Shown one piece after another: positions 44,131 through 54,418 of a stretch of DNA of 64,000 nucleotides; the stretch's first letter is position 1, and each line of letters begins with the position of its first letter. The translations under genes were made by a program, and so were the position numbers. Location: assembly GCF_003610295.1 (NCBI RefSeq), contig NZ_RAPV01000001.1, forward strand, positions 3,782,001 to 3,846,000, written 5' to 3'. Below the pieces are notes generated by a model that did not search any database, was not told where the DNA came from, and worked only from the letters and a program-made list of their open reading frames with translations. The stretch is from Paraburkholderia sp. BL23I1N1 (GTDB lineage Bacteria; Pseudomonadota; Gammaproteobacteria; Burkholderiales; Burkholderiaceae).

Positions 44131-46263
44131 TTAATTCACCACCAGCACCGGCGCCACGGCCGCCGGATCGCTAATGCTCGGCCGGCCATTTTCCACGTGC
44201 CCCGCCAGACGACGCGAGAAGCTGGCGTCGTCATTGCTCGTCACCGTCAAGTCGTACCAGTGATGGCTCGACGCCAGCACCCACGCCTCTTCGATATGTG
44301 CCTCCGCCGGGACCAGCACCGGACGCGTCCGTGCCCCATACGCGTTGTCCGTCACCGTCAATCGCGCAACGCCGCCGCCCTTGTTGCTGAACTTCAAAAA
44401 CACATTGCCGTTCGCAACGTCGTACTGCACCTTGATCTCCGGTAGCGCGGGTTTATTGTGGCCGCGCCCACCCGTCGCCTGCTGCGTATTGCCCTCAAAC
44501 TTGCGCACGAAGCCGTTCGGCCCGAACACCTCGACCGCGTACACGCCGTTCGTCGTCGTCAGATCGAAGGTCTCGTTGAGCGACTTGCCGGCCTCGACCG
44601 TATAGCGCCACGGGCCATCCGTGCGATTCGTCGAGTACACGTAGAAATGCGCGCCTTGACCGCCGGTGTTGGCAAGCACGATCTCGAACGTGTTCTTCTT
44701 CACATCCGCGTGACCGTTCACGTGCAATTCGTACGGCAACGCACGAGCGAAACGAATGCCCGATTCCTGCGGATCGAATGCGACTGGCGTCGCAGGCACC
44801 GTGGGTTTCGGCTGCGACGTACACTCGTTGGCGATCTGCTGATAGTTGCTCGTATCCGGGAGCGGCGGCACGCTGGCGTCCGGCGTGCGAAAGTCAAACG
44901 CTGTCGTCAGATCGCCGCACACCGCACGGCGCCATGCCGTGATATTCGGCTCATACACGCCAAAGCGCGTTTCGATGAAGCGAATCACCGACGTATGGTC
45001 GAACACCTGCGAGCATACAAATCCACCCTTGCTCCACGGCGACACGATCGTCATCGGTACGCGTGGGCCGAGGCCGTACGGCAAACCGTCTGCCGTGTAC
45101 GTGCCGCCACGCGCAGGATTGACCACGTTGTGAATCTCGCCGTCGGTGCTGACCGTCGACTGGCCTTGTGCCGGTGTCGTCGCCGGTTGCGGCGGCACGA
45201 GGTGGTCGAAGAAGCCGTCGTTCTCATCGTACATGATGAACAGCACGGTCTTGCTCCACACTTCGGGACTCGACGTCAATGCATCGAGAATCTGCGACGT
45301 GTATTCCGCGCCGTAGGCGGGCGTATAGCTCGGATGTTCCGGATAGGCAGCGGGCGGGCACAGCCACGATACCTGTGGCAGATTACCCGCGAGCACGTCG
45401 TTCTTCAGGTCCGTGATCGTGCGCACCGTCTGCGCGCGCTCGTACAACGGCGAACCCGGCTGCGCGTTGATGAAGTTCGCGAAGTTTTGCAGAACGTTGG
45501 TGCCATAGTTGCCGTTCAACGGGTCCGCGCCAGTGAGACCTTGTTGGTAGATCTGCCATGTGATGCCCGCGGCTTGCAGACGCTCCGGGTACGTGGTCCA
45601 CGAGAGCAATTGATAATTCGGCGGTCCGTCGCCGTCGACGTAGTCGCTGTTGTCGAGCAGCGGGCCCCCCATCGTGCCGGTCGGATCGACCATGCCGGTC
45701 ATCAGGTACGAACGGTTCGGGTGCGTCGGCCCCGGCAGCGAACAGAAGTAAGCATCGCAAACCGTAAAGGCGTCGGCTAGTGCGTAGTGGAAGGGAATGT
45801 CGCTACGCAAGTAGTAGCCCATCGTCATGTCGGTCTTGTACTGGGGCCACTGGTTGTACGCGCCGTTGTTGATCGCGTAGTGCGTCGGGTACCACGAGTG
45901 GTCGAGATCGCCGATGCATTGCGCGCTGGTCGTCTGCGTGTTCAGATGGAACGGCAGCACAGGTTGCGCCGCGTTTTCTTTCGACGGCTGGTACCACACG
46001 GGTTGCTGGCCGCCCGGCAGCGGAATCGGGAAGCGGTCGTTATAGCCACGTACGCCGCGCAGATGGCCGAAGTAGTGGTCGAAGGAACGGTTCTCCTGCA
46101 TGAAAACGACAATGTGCTCGACATCGCGGATCGTGCCGGTGCGCGAAAACGCGGGCACGGCAAGCGCGTTGCGAATGGACTCGGGCAGCGCGGTCAGCGC
46201 GGCAGCAGCGCCGGCGGATGAAGCCACGGTCTGCAGGAAACGGCGACGGCTATTTGATGTCAT
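44131..46263 (-). CDS. plcN: Phosphocholine-specific phospholipase C
   Basis: This is a 710-residue enzyme with a Tat signal (SRRRFLQTVASSAGAAA, residues 5-21). The catalytic domain opens with HIVVFMQENRSFDHYFGHLRGVRG (PF04185), keeps IMYDENDGFFDH, and is followed by two DUF756-like beta domains (about 490-710). Length and order match PlcH/PlcN. It should hydrolyse phosphatidylcholine or sphingomyelin outside the cell. The name is given by class; PlcN and PlcH cannot be told apart by eye. The signal peptide means Tat export. Confidence 0.9.
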   Translation of the reverse strand: MTSNSRRRFLQTVASSAGAAAALTALPESIRNALAVPAFSRTGTIRDVEHIVVFMQENRSFDHYFGHLRGVRGYNDRFPIPLPGGQQPVWYQPSKENAAQPVLPFHLNTQTTSAQCIGDLDHSWYPTHYAINNGAYNQWPQYKTDMTMGYYLRSDIPFHYALADAFTVCDAYFCSLPGPTHPNRSYLMTGMVDPTGTMGGPLLDNSDYVDGDGPPNYQLLSWTTYPERLQAAGITWQIYQQGLTGADPLNGNYGTNVLQNFANFINAQPGSPLYERAQTVRTITDLKNDVLAGNLPQVSWLCPPAAYPEHPSYTPAYGAEYTSQILDALTSSPEVWSKTVLFIMYDENDGFFDHLVPPQPATTPAQGQSTVSTDGEIHNVVNPARGGTYTADGLPYGLGPRVPMTIVSPWSKGGFVCSQVFDHTSVIRFIETRFGVYEPNITAWRRAVCGDLTTAFDFRTPDASVPPLPDTSNYQQIANECTSQPKPTVPATPVAFDPQESGIRFARALPYELHVNGHADVKKNTFEIVLANTGGQGAHFYVYSTNRTDGPWRYTVEAGKSLNETFDLTTTNGVYAVEVFGPNGFVRKFEGNTQQATGGRGHNKPALPEIKVQYDVANGNVFLKFSNKGGGVARLTVTDNAYGARTRPVLVPAEAHIEEAWVLASSHHWYDLTVTSNDDASFSRRLAGHVENGRPSISDPAAVAPVLVVN

Positions 46264-46326
46264 CGAATATCACCTTCTGCGAGTAGAGAAAGAATAGCGC
46301 GCCACGCGCGCGCCGGTGGAGTCAGG

Positions 46327-46662
46327 TCAGTTGCTATTGGCGTTGTCGCCCGGTGCGTAATGCATCACGGGCGCGACTTGCTGGCTGTCGGCAGCGAGAC
46401 TGGCTTGCATGATCTGGGTGATGGCGTCGGAGGCGGCAGCAGACCCGGCAGCGGGCTCGGCTGCGAGTGGCGCTGATGCATTGAGCATGCCAACCGCGGG
46501 GGCTAGCGTGGCGCTTTGCGCAGCATCGTTATTAGCGGCGCCCGGTGATGAAGACGTTGAAGACGTCGAGACCGAGGTGGAGTCGTCGGCGCCGCAACCG
46601 CTCAACGCGAAAGTCGCAATTGCAACGAAAGCGACGCTGACCAGGCGAGTGTCTGTTCTCAT
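46327..46662 (-). CDS. Small low-complexity lipoprotein
   Basis: This is a 111-residue protein. The signal peptide ends in the lipobox FALSGC, so it is lipid-anchored. The rest is Ser/Ala-rich with a short helix (SDAITQIMQASLAADSQQ). The ATG at 46662 has GGATG upstream; an in-frame ATG at 46674 is possible. It lies just upstream of the phospholipase on the same strand, after a 63-base gap. The function is unknown. Confidence 0.65.
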   Translation of the reverse strand: MRTDTRLVSVAFVAIATFALSGCGADDSTSVSTSSTSSSPGAANNDAAQSATLAPAVGMLNASAPLAAEPAAGSAAASDAITQIMQASLAADSQQVAPVMHYAPGDNANSN

Positions 46663-46873
46663 GTCTGCATCCATTTTGTGGCTGCGAATGCAGTCTCCAT
46701 TCCTTTCGAGAAATAATTGTGAAACGTTTGCGAGTGAACAAAGCTTAACAATTCGCGTCAGATAATCGAAAGGAAGCGGAAAGCGATAAGCAGGAGAATA
46801 GTCACCGTAGCGCCACCCGCCTGAAGTCCAGGCACACCGAAAGAATTGCGGTTTGCATCACTCCGGTACGCGC

Positions 46874-48898
46874 ATGACACACATCGACAGACCTTTCGAC
46901 ATCACGCGTCTCGAAGACGAATGGCTCGAAACAGACGGCTTCGGCGGCTTCGCATCGGGAACCGTCGGCACGCTGCGCACGCGCCGCTATCACGCGTTGC
47001 TGCTTACCGCCACGCGTGCGCCCGGCGGGCGCGTGGTGCTAGTCAACGGCATCGAGGCGTGGCTCGAAGCGGACGGCAAGCGTTATCCATTGAGCATGCA
47101 GCGCTACGTGCCGGACGTGATCTATCCGGACCTGAGCGCGAGTCTCCTCGCGTTTAGTACCGAGCCATGGCCCACGTGGCGCTTCCAGCCTGATTCGCAG
47201 AGCGTGATGACGGCTAAAGTATTCGTGAGCAAGGCGACGGGCGAAACTGTTCTGCGCTGGCGGCTGGAAGGTTCGGGAGTAGCGACCGCTGCGAGCGCGT
47301 TCAGTCTGAAAGTCAGGCCTTTGCTGTCCGGCCGCGACTATCACGCGCTGCACCACGAGAATTCCGCGTTCAACTTCAACGCGCAGACGAGTGGCGACCT
47401 GGCCTGTGCGAGTTGGCAACCCTATGGCGACCTGCCGGTCATCAACGCTGTAACAAACGGCGTCTACATGCACGCGCCTGATTGGTACCGGAACTTTTGC
47501 TACGTTCGCGAGCGCGAGCGGGGCCTGGATTTCAGCGAAGACCTCGCCACGCCCGGCGTGTTCAGCTTCGATCTCGCTGATGGCGAAGCGGTGATGATCT
47601 TTAGCGCGTCGATCGAATCGTCAGCGCCGACAGGCACGAAGACAGCCAGCTACGCAACGGAACCGGCTGGCACTGCCGCACGTGTAACCGAATCACTAAG
47701 CACCCAATCAGCCACCGCCCACGCAACCGAACTCGCGCGCATCGAACAGCAGCGCCGTTGCGCACTCGGCTCGCGCCTGCAGCGCTCCGCCGACTCCTAC
47801 GTCGTAGCACGTAACCAAGGCCGCACGATCCTCGCCGGCTTTCCGTGGTTCACCGATTGGGGCCGTGACACGTTCATCGCCATGCGCGGCCTGCTGATCG
47901 TGACGGGCCGCCTCGACGAAGCCGAAGCGATCCTGCTCGGATGGTCAGGCACCTTGTCCGAAGGCATGCTGCCGAATCGTTTCCCCGACTATGGCGATAC
48001 CCCGGAATACAACTCCGTCGATGCATCGTTATGGTTTGTCATCGCCGTCCACGACTATCTGGCAACGAACCACGCAAAGGCCGACACCCAAGCGCGCCTG
48101 CAGCAGGCAGTCGAAGCCATCCTCACGGGTTACACGAACGGCACGCGCTTCAACATCAAGGCATCCGCCGACGACGGCCTTCTCAGCGCCGGCGTTCCAG
48201 GCGTACAGCTTACGTGGATGGATGCAAAGGTCGGCGACTGGGTGGTCACGCCGCGCATCGGCAAACCGGTGGAAGTGCAGGCGCTCTGGATCAACGCATT
48301 GCGCATTGCAGCAACGTGGAATCCGCAGTGGCAGCAATCTGCGCAGCGAGCGTTGCAAGCGTTTCATGAACGCTTCACCGATCCGTCGACGCAAACGCTG
48401 GTCGACATCGTCGACGTGGATTTTGTGCAAGGCACGGTCGATCGCTCGATCCGCCCGAACCAGATTTTCGCCGTAGGCGGTCTGCCATTTCCGTTACTCG
48501 AAGGCGCGGCTGCGCGGGCCGTGGTCGATCAGGTCGAAGCGCAATTGCTCACGCCGCTTGGCCTCAGAACACTGGCCCCGTCCGATCCGGCCTACCGCGG
48601 GCACTATGGCGGCACGCCGCTGGAGCGCGATGGCGCCTATCATCAAGGGACGGTCTGGCCATGGCTGCTAGGCCCGTTCGTCGAAGCATGGCTACGGGTT
48701 CACGGTACCGAGCCAGATGCCCGTGCACAAGCCACAGCGCGTTTTCTCGCCCCCCTGTACGCGCATCTCGATCACGCCGGCCTCGACCATCTCTCCGAAA
48801 TCGCCGACGGCGACGCGCCGCACACGCCCGCCGGCACACCGTTTCAGGCATGGTCGCTGGGGGAGTTGCTGCGCATCGAAAACCTGCTTGCCCGGTAG
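46874..48898 (+). CDS. Glycogen debranching enzyme (amylo-alpha-1,6-glucosidase, GDE_C / GH133 type)
   Basis: This is a 674-residue protein. The N-terminal beta domain is followed by a catalytic (alpha/alpha)6 barrel with GFPWFTDWGRDTFIAMRGL, NRFPDYGDTPEYNSVDASLWF and GAYHQGTVWPWLLGPF. Archaeal-type debranching enzymes have the same blocks. It would remove branch stubs from glycogen or a related glucan. The ATG at 46874 is chosen because a TTG at 46853 adds only seven residues. It starts a carbohydrate cluster with the genes at 48968, 51806 and 53452. Confidence 0.88.
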   Translation: MTHIDRPFDITRLEDEWLETDGFGGFASGTVGTLRTRRYHALLLTATRAPGGRVVLVNGIEAWLEADGKRYPLSMQRYVPDVIYPDLSASLLAFSTEPWPTWRFQPDSQSVMTAKVFVSKATGETVLRWRLEGSGVATAASAFSLKVRPLLSGRDYHALHHENSAFNFNAQTSGDLACASWQPYGDLPVINAVTNGVYMHAPDWYRNFCYVRERERGLDFSEDLATPGVFSFDLADGEAVMIFSASIESSAPTGTKTASYATEPAGTAARVTESLSTQSATAHATELARIEQQRRCALGSRLQRSADSYVVARNQGRTILAGFPWFTDWGRDTFIAMRGLLIVTGRLDEAEAILLGWSGTLSEGMLPNRFPDYGDTPEYNSVDASLWFVIAVHDYLATNHAKADTQARLQQAVEAILTGYTNGTRFNIKASADDGLLSAGVPGVQLTWMDAKVGDWVVTPRIGKPVEVQALWINALRIAATWNPQWQQSAQRALQAFHERFTDPSTQTLVDIVDVDFVQGTVDRSIRPNQIFAVGGLPFPLLEGAAARAVVDQVEAQLLTPLGLRTLAPSDPAYRGHYGGTPLERDGAYHQGTVWPWLLGPFVEAWLRVHGTEPDARAQATARFLAPLYAHLDHAGLDHLSEIADGDAPHTPAGTPFQAWSLGELLRIENLLAR

Positions 48899-48967
48899 GA
48901 GCCCATCGCCGCCTAAACCGCGCTACGATGTGAATCCCACCGCCAGGCCCGTCGCAAGGACATCGTC

Positions 48968-51784
48968 ATGCCACCGCTGCGCGCTGCCAATCTGTTCGCC
49001 ACGATCGAAGGCTCCCGCCTCCATTCCGCCGACTGCGCCCATTGGCAGCGCTGGGGGCCGTACCTCAGCGAGCGTCAGTGGGGCACCGTGCGCGAGGATT
49101 ACAGCGCGGACGGCACCGCCTGGGACCACTTTCCGCACGATCACGCGCGCAGCCGCGCCTACCGTTGGGGCGAAGACGGCATCGCCGGTTTCGGCGACGA
49201 CAAACTCAGCTGGTGTGTGTCGCTCGCGCTGTGGAACCGCAAAGACCCGATCCTGAAGGAGCGTCTGTTCGGCCTCACCAACGCGCAGGGCAATCACGGC
49301 GAGGATGTGAAGGAGCTGTACTTCTACGTCGATGGCACACCTACGCATTCGTACATGCGGATGCTCTACAAGTATCCGCACGCCGCCTTTCCGTACGAGA
49401 ACCTGGTTGAGGAAAACGCGCGGCGTGGCGGTGACATGCCGGAATACGAAATCCTCGACACCGGCGTGTTCGACGATCTGTGTTACTTCGACGTGCAGGT
49501 CGAATACGCGAAACATACGCCCGACGACATCCTGATGCGCGTCACGATCGAGAATCGTGCCGGCGAGGCGGCCTCGCTCGACGTGCTGCCGCAGATCTGG
49601 GCGCGCAATTCGTGGTCGTGGAAGGAGAACAAGGACAAGCCGTCGCTCGTAGCAGGCAAGGACCACGACGGTGAGGCTTACGTGACCGGCCGTCAGCATG
49701 GCCATGAGCCGATCGTCGTGACAGCGTGGTCGAAAGACGCGCCGCAGATGGCGTGGCTGTTCTGCGAGAACGACACCAACGTCAAGCGCCTGTTCAACAT
49801 GGACGGCGCCGGGCCGTTCAAGGACGGCTTCAATGACTACCTCGTCCACGGCGACGAACAGGCGATACGCCGCGACGCCGGCACCAAGGCGGGCGCGCAC
49901 GCATCGATCAAGCTCGGCCCGCATGGCCGCGCGGTGGTGTACATGCGCTGGCGTCCGCAGTCGAGTCCCGATAACGTGCAACTCGATGCCGATGCGGTGT
50001 TCGCTCACCGCATTGCCGAGGCCGACGAGTTCTATGGCGCGCTGCAACACGAGATCGACGATCCCGACGCGCGCCTTGTGCAGCGCCAGGCGCTCGCCGG
50101 CATGTTGTGGTCCAAGCAGTACTACCAGTACGACGTGCAGCGCTGGCTCGAAGGCGATCCGCTGCAACCCAGGCCGCCGGAGTCCCGCAAGCGCGGCCGC
50201 AATGTGGACTGGCGGCATCTGTGCAACGCGGACATCGTGTCGATGCCCGATAAGTGGGAATACCCGTGGTACGCGTCGTGGGACCTGGCGTTTCATGCGA
50301 CTGCGTTCGCGCTGATCGATCCCGCGTTTGCCAAGCGTCAATTGCTGCTGCTGGTGAAGGACCGTTTTCAGCATCCGAACGGCCAGATGCCCGCCTACGA
50401 ATGGGCGCTCGGCGACGCGAATCCCCCTGTGCATGCCTGGGCTGCGTGGCGCGTGTATGAAATCGACCGTGCGCTCACGGGCAAAGCGGATCGCGATTTT
50501 CTGGAACTTGTCTTCCACAAGCTGCTGCTGAACTTCACGTGGTGGGTGAACCGCAAGGATGCGGACGGTCGCAACATTTTCCAGGGCGGCTTTCTCGGGC
50601 TGGACAACGTCGGCATTTTCGACCGCTCGTCGCCGCTACCTACCGGCGGCCATATCGATCAGGCCGACGGTACCGCGTGGATGGCCGCGTACGCGCTCGA
50701 CCTGATGCGGATCGCGCTCGAACTGGCGTATGCGAACCACGTGTTCGTCGATATCGGCGTGAAGTTCTTCGAGCACTTCCTGTATATCGCCGAGGCCGTG
50801 AGTTGCGACGACGGCTGCGATACCGGCCTATGGGACAGCGAAGACGAATTTTTCTACGACAAGCTGCGCCTGCCCGACGGCAGCAATATTCCCATGCGCC
50901 TGCGCTCGATCGTCGGCCTGATTCCGCTTTTTGCCGTACATGTGCTCGAAGAACGTCTGCATGGTCACTTGCCGGGTCTGCGCGAGCGGCTCGTCTGGTT
51001 CCTTGAACATCGCCCCGATCTGGCGAAGCTGGTTTCGCGCTGGAACCAGCCCGGCAAGGGCAATGCGTTGCTGCTCTCGCTATTGCGCGGGCATCGGATG
51101 AAAGCATTGCTGCGCCGTGCGCTCGACGAAAGCGAATTCCTCTCCGATCACGGCGTGCGGGCGCTGTCGCAAATCCATCGCGACCATCCATTCGAGTTTG
51201 ACCACAACGGCACCCGCGTCACCGTCAAGTATCTGCCGGCCGAATCCGATACGCGCGTGTTCGGCGGCAATTCGAACTGGCGTGGACCGGTGTGGATGCC
51301 GGTGAACTATCTGCTGATTGAATCGCTGTACGAATTTCATCGCTATTACGGCGATGATTTCCGTGTCGAATATCCGACCGGTTCGGGGCAGAAGTTCTCG
51401 CTCAGCGAAATCGGCGATGAACTGGCGCGCCGGGCGACCACCCTGTTCCTGAAGGACAAAAACGGTGAACGTCCGGTGATGGGCGCGTATCCACTCTTGC
51501 AGGCTGACCCGCGTTCGCGCGATCTCGTGCTGTTCCATGAGTATTTTCATGGCGACAACGGGCGCGGCGTGGGCGCGTCGCATCAAACCGGCTGGAGCGG
51601 GCTGGTGGCGTTGCTCCTGCAACCGAGGGCAGTGGCCGCATCGGGCAGTGTGCCACTGGCAGGCGAGCCGGACCGGGCGCCCATACCAACATCGCCAAAC
51701 TCCACTTCGGCGCCTGCTCCTGCATGCCCACCCGAGTCCGCGCCCGAACCCGCGCCTGCGCTGGCAGCGGCGGTGACCAAGTAA
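48968..51784 (+). CDS. GH63-like glucosidase (MGH1-type glycoside hydrolase)
   Basis: This is a 938-residue protein with no signal peptide, so it acts in the cytosol. The (alpha/alpha)6 barrel has EYPWYASWDLAFHATAFALIDP, EWALGDANPPVHAW and the C-terminal NSNWRGPVWMPVNYLLIESL, the last containing the family WRGPVW block. A Pro/Ala-rich C-terminal tail (last 45 residues) is low complexity. It would hydrolyse alpha-glucosides, perhaps short glucans left by the debranching enzyme. Confidence 0.83.
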   Translation: MPPLRAANLFATIEGSRLHSADCAHWQRWGPYLSERQWGTVREDYSADGTAWDHFPHDHARSRAYRWGEDGIAGFGDDKLSWCVSLALWNRKDPILKERLFGLTNAQGNHGEDVKELYFYVDGTPTHSYMRMLYKYPHAAFPYENLVEENARRGGDMPEYEILDTGVFDDLCYFDVQVEYAKHTPDDILMRVTIENRAGEAASLDVLPQIWARNSWSWKENKDKPSLVAGKDHDGEAYVTGRQHGHEPIVVTAWSKDAPQMAWLFCENDTNVKRLFNMDGAGPFKDGFNDYLVHGDEQAIRRDAGTKAGAHASIKLGPHGRAVVYMRWRPQSSPDNVQLDADAVFAHRIAEADEFYGALQHEIDDPDARLVQRQALAGMLWSKQYYQYDVQRWLEGDPLQPRPPESRKRGRNVDWRHLCNADIVSMPDKWEYPWYASWDLAFHATAFALIDPAFAKRQLLLLVKDRFQHPNGQMPAYEWALGDANPPVHAWAAWRVYEIDRALTGKADRDFLELVFHKLLLNFTWWVNRKDADGRNIFQGGFLGLDNVGIFDRSSPLPTGGHIDQADGTAWMAAYALDLMRIALELAYANHVFVDIGVKFFEHFLYIAEAVSCDDGCDTGLWDSEDEFFYDKLRLPDGSNIPMRLRSIVGLIPLFAVHVLEERLHGHLPGLRERLVWFLEHRPDLAKLVSRWNQPGKGNALLLSLLRGHRMKALLRRALDESEFLSDHGVRALSQIHRDHPFEFDHNGTRVTVKYLPAESDTRVFGGNSNWRGPVWMPVNYLLIESLYEFHRYYGDDFRVEYPTGSGQKFSLSEIGDELARRATTLFLKDKNGERPVMGAYPLLQADPRSRDLVLFHEYFHGDNGRGVGASHQTGWSGLVALLLQPRAVAASGSVPLAGEPDRAPIPTSPNSTSAPAPACPPESAPEPAPALAAAVTK

Positions 51785-51805
51785 CGGCTTCCTTAGGCGA
51801 ATCCC

Positions 51806-53416
51806 ATGTCGACTACTCCGAATACCCCAACTTCCACGAGCCACGAACCCAGTTGCAAAGTCCGCGCGGGTCCGCATGAGGGACCGTCGTCGCCGGCCGG
51901 CAAGCGGCCCGCGCCGTCTTGCACGCTGGTGATCTTCGGTGCCGGCGGCGACCTGACCAAGCGCCTGCTGATGCCCGCGCTGTATAACCTCGCGGTGGAC
52001 GGCCTGCTCGACGACGGCATGAAGATCATCGGCGTGAATCACGGCGCGCGCGAGACGAGCGCATGGCGCGAAGACCTGCACACGTCGCTGCAGCAATTCG
52101 CCGCCGACAAAGCCAGCACCTTCCACGCGGGCAAGCTCGACGACACAGCGTGGGACTGGGTCGCGCAGCGGCTCGAATACATGGCCGGCGAGTTCGAAAC
52201 CGACGATACGTTCACGAAGCTCAAGCAAAAGCTCGATCAATCGTCGGGCGGCAATGTGATTTTTTACCTGGCGGTCAGCTCGCGCTTTTTCAAGCCGATC
52301 GTCGAGCATCTCGGCAAGGCGGGCTTGCTGAAAGAAGGCGAGGGCCGCGCGGGTGGCGCGGCTGGCTTTCGCCGCCTCGTGATCGAGAAGCCGTTCGGCA
52401 CCGATCTCGCTTCGGCACGCGATCTGAACGCGCACATCCTGTCGTATGCGAACGAGTCGCAGGTGTATCGCATCGATCACTTTCTCGGCAAGGACACGGT
52501 GCAGAGCATTCTCGCTGTGCGTTTCGCGAACGCGTTGTTCGAGCCGATCTGGCGGCGCGAACATATCGACAGCGTCCAGATCACCGCCGCCGAAACGATC
52601 GGCGTGGAAGGGCGCGGCAAGTTTTACGAGCAGACCGGCGCGTTCCGCGACATGCTGCCGAATCATCTGTTTCAATTGCTCGGCATGGTCGCCATGGAAC
52701 CGCCCAATTCGTTCGATGCGGAAGCCGTGCGCGACAAGAAGGCTGAAATCTTCGACGCGATCCTGCCGTTGACCGCTGACGATGTCGTCTTCGGTCAATA
52801 CGAAAAGGGGCCGGCGGGCGTTGGCTATCGTGAGGAACCGGACGTCGCACCGGGCAGCACGACGGAAACCTACGCCGCCGCGCGCGTGTATGTCGAGAAC
52901 TGGCGCTGGGCGGGCGTGCCGTTCTATTTGCGCACCGGTAAGCGGCTTGCCGCGCGCCGCACGGAGATATCGGTGCAACTCAAGCCGGTGCCGTTTCGCC
53001 TGTTCCGCGACACGCCGGTCGACGCGCTGACGCCGAATGTGCTGACCTTGCGCATCGATCCCGCGCACGGCACGAGTTTCGACTTCAACGTGAAGACGCC
53101 GGGACCAGTGATGCGGGTCGGCGCGGTTCAATCGTCATTCGACTACGCCGACTTCTTCGCGGACCAGGCCAATGTCGGCTACGAGACCTTGCTATATGAC
53201 TGCATGCTGGGCGACGAGACACTGTTCCAGCGCGCCGACAGCATCGAAACAAGCTGGTGCGCGGTGGACGATGTGCTGCACCCGAAGACCGGCGGTGCGA
53301 TACCGGTGCACGGTTATGCGGCTGGCGGCGAGGGACCTGCCGAAGCGGACGCGCTGCTCGCACGAGACGGCCATGCATGGCGGCCTTTGAAACAGGATGC
53401 AATCGAAAAGAAGTAA
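51806..53416 (+). CDS. zwf: Glucose-6-phosphate 1-dehydrogenase
   Basis: This is a 536-residue enzyme. A Pro-rich leader of about 30 residues is followed by the dinucleotide motif FGAGGDLTKRLLMPALYNL, the catalytic block RIDHFLGKD (His 225 in the full numbering), and EGRGKFYEQTGAFRDMLPNH. The gene follows the glucosidase by 21 bases, so it is probably co-transcribed. It starts the pentose-phosphate and Entner-Doudoroff routes with NADP. Confidence 0.93.
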   Translation: MSTTPNTPTSTSHEPSCKVRAGPHEGPSSPAGKRPAPSCTLVIFGAGGDLTKRLLMPALYNLAVDGLLDDGMKIIGVNHGARETSAWREDLHTSLQQFAADKASTFHAGKLDDTAWDWVAQRLEYMAGEFETDDTFTKLKQKLDQSSGGNVIFYLAVSSRFFKPIVEHLGKAGLLKEGEGRAGGAAGFRRLVIEKPFGTDLASARDLNAHILSYANESQVYRIDHFLGKDTVQSILAVRFANALFEPIWRREHIDSVQITAAETIGVEGRGKFYEQTGAFRDMLPNHLFQLLGMVAMEPPNSFDAEAVRDKKAEIFDAILPLTADDVVFGQYEKGPAGVGYREEPDVAPGSTTETYAAARVYVENWRWAGVPFYLRTGKRLAARRTEISVQLKPVPFRLFRDTPVDALTPNVLTLRIDPAHGTSFDFNVKTPGPVMRVGAVQSSFDYADFFADQANVGYETLLYDCMLGDETLFQRADSIETSWCAVDDVLHPKTGGAIPVHGYAAGGEGPAEADALLARDGHAWRPLKQDAIEKK

Positions 53417-53451
53417 CTCCATGAGACGCACCGACACAATCGGGGGACACC

Positions 53452-54252
53452 GTGGTCACACGTAAGACGAAAGTAAAAAGCAGTACCGAGCGAATTCTGG
53501 CGATCGACGTGGGCGGCACCGGCTTGAAAGCCGCGATCATCGATGCGGATGGGCAGATGAAAACCGACCGATTGCGCGTGCCTACGCCGCATCCGTGCAC
53601 GCCGGATCAACTGGTCGATGCATTGGCGAAGCTGGTCGAGCCGCTCGTCAAAAAGGAGACGCCCACGCTGATGTCGATCGGCTTTCCTGGCGTGGTGCGC
53701 AACAACCGCATTCTAACGGCGCCACACTTTGGCGTTGAAGGCTGGCACGACATCCCGCTAGCGGATTCGCTGGCGCAGCGCCTGGGTGGTTTGCCGGTGC
53801 GGATGATCAATGATGCCGAGATGCAGGGCTTTGCCGCGATCGAAGGTCATGGGCTCGAATTCGTGCTGACGCTTGGCACAGGCGCGGGCACGGCGATGTT
53901 CCGCGACGGCGAGCTGATGCCTCACCTTGAGCTTGCGCATCATCCTGTCAGCAAGAAGGGCGTGGCGTACGACGAGTACATCGGCGACGCGGCGCGAGAG
54001 AAGACGGGGAATAAGCGCTGGAATCGCCGGGTGCAGAAGGTGATCGGGATTCTCGATGCGCTGGTGAACTACGACAAGCTGTGGATTGGTGGTGGCAACG
54101 CGGCGCGGTTGACGTTCAAGTTGCCCGAGAACGTCGCGACAGTATCGAACGATGCAGGAATAGAAGGCGGCGCGCGGCTGTGGCATCCGAAGTCATTGCG
54201 TGAAACGCGGCAGTTGCCGGAGGCGAATGCGCGGACTGGCCGGTTCAAGTGA
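53452..54252 (+). CDS. ppgK: Polyphosphate glucokinase-like ROK-family kinase
   Basis: This is a 266-residue ROK-fold kinase. The phosphate-1 motif is DVGGTGLKAA, the substrate region SIGFPGVV follows, and LTLGTGAGTAMFRDGELMPHLELAHHP is the metal and phosphate-2 block. The glycine pattern and the HLELAHHP stretch resemble PPGK. It starts with GTG. With zwf just upstream it would feed glucose into glucose-6-phosphate, using polyphosphate or ATP. The phosphoryl donor is not proven. Confidence 0.78.
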   Translation: MVTRKTKVKSSTERILAIDVGGTGLKAAIIDADGQMKTDRLRVPTPHPCTPDQLVDALAKLVEPLVKKETPTLMSIGFPGVVRNNRILTAPHFGVEGWHDIPLADSLAQRLGGLPVRMINDAEMQGFAAIEGHGLEFVLTLGTGAGTAMFRDGELMPHLELAHHPVSKKGVAYDEYIGDAAREKTGNKRWNRRVQKVIGILDALVNYDKLWIGGGNAARLTFKLPENVATVSNDAGIEGGARLWHPKSLRETRQLPEANARTGRFK

Positions 54253-54418
54253 TACGTGATGCGTGCGATGTCGTTGAGCGATTCACGTTGCGTCGGCGGA
54301 ATAAAGCGGCAGGTCGATACGTTTGACCATCCGGTGCCGCGACACCTACGCTCGCGCGTTTCCCTGCGGCCGCTTTTTTTCGACTAGCCATCAAACCTGA
54401 AACGAGGGACGGTCAACG

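Noticed and set aside
44458..45780. 440-codon open frame opposite the phospholipase gene
   Set aside because: It is an Arg-rich antisense frame; the phospholipase is recognisable along its whole length.
48923..50518. 531-codon open frame opposite the glucosidase gene
   Set aside because: It shows no motif, and the plus-strand enzyme has family blocks throughout.
51080..53131. 683-codon open frame opposite the glucosidase and zwf genes
   Set aside because: It spans two clearly real genes on the other strand and has an Arg-rich composition typical of antisense frames in high-GC DNA.
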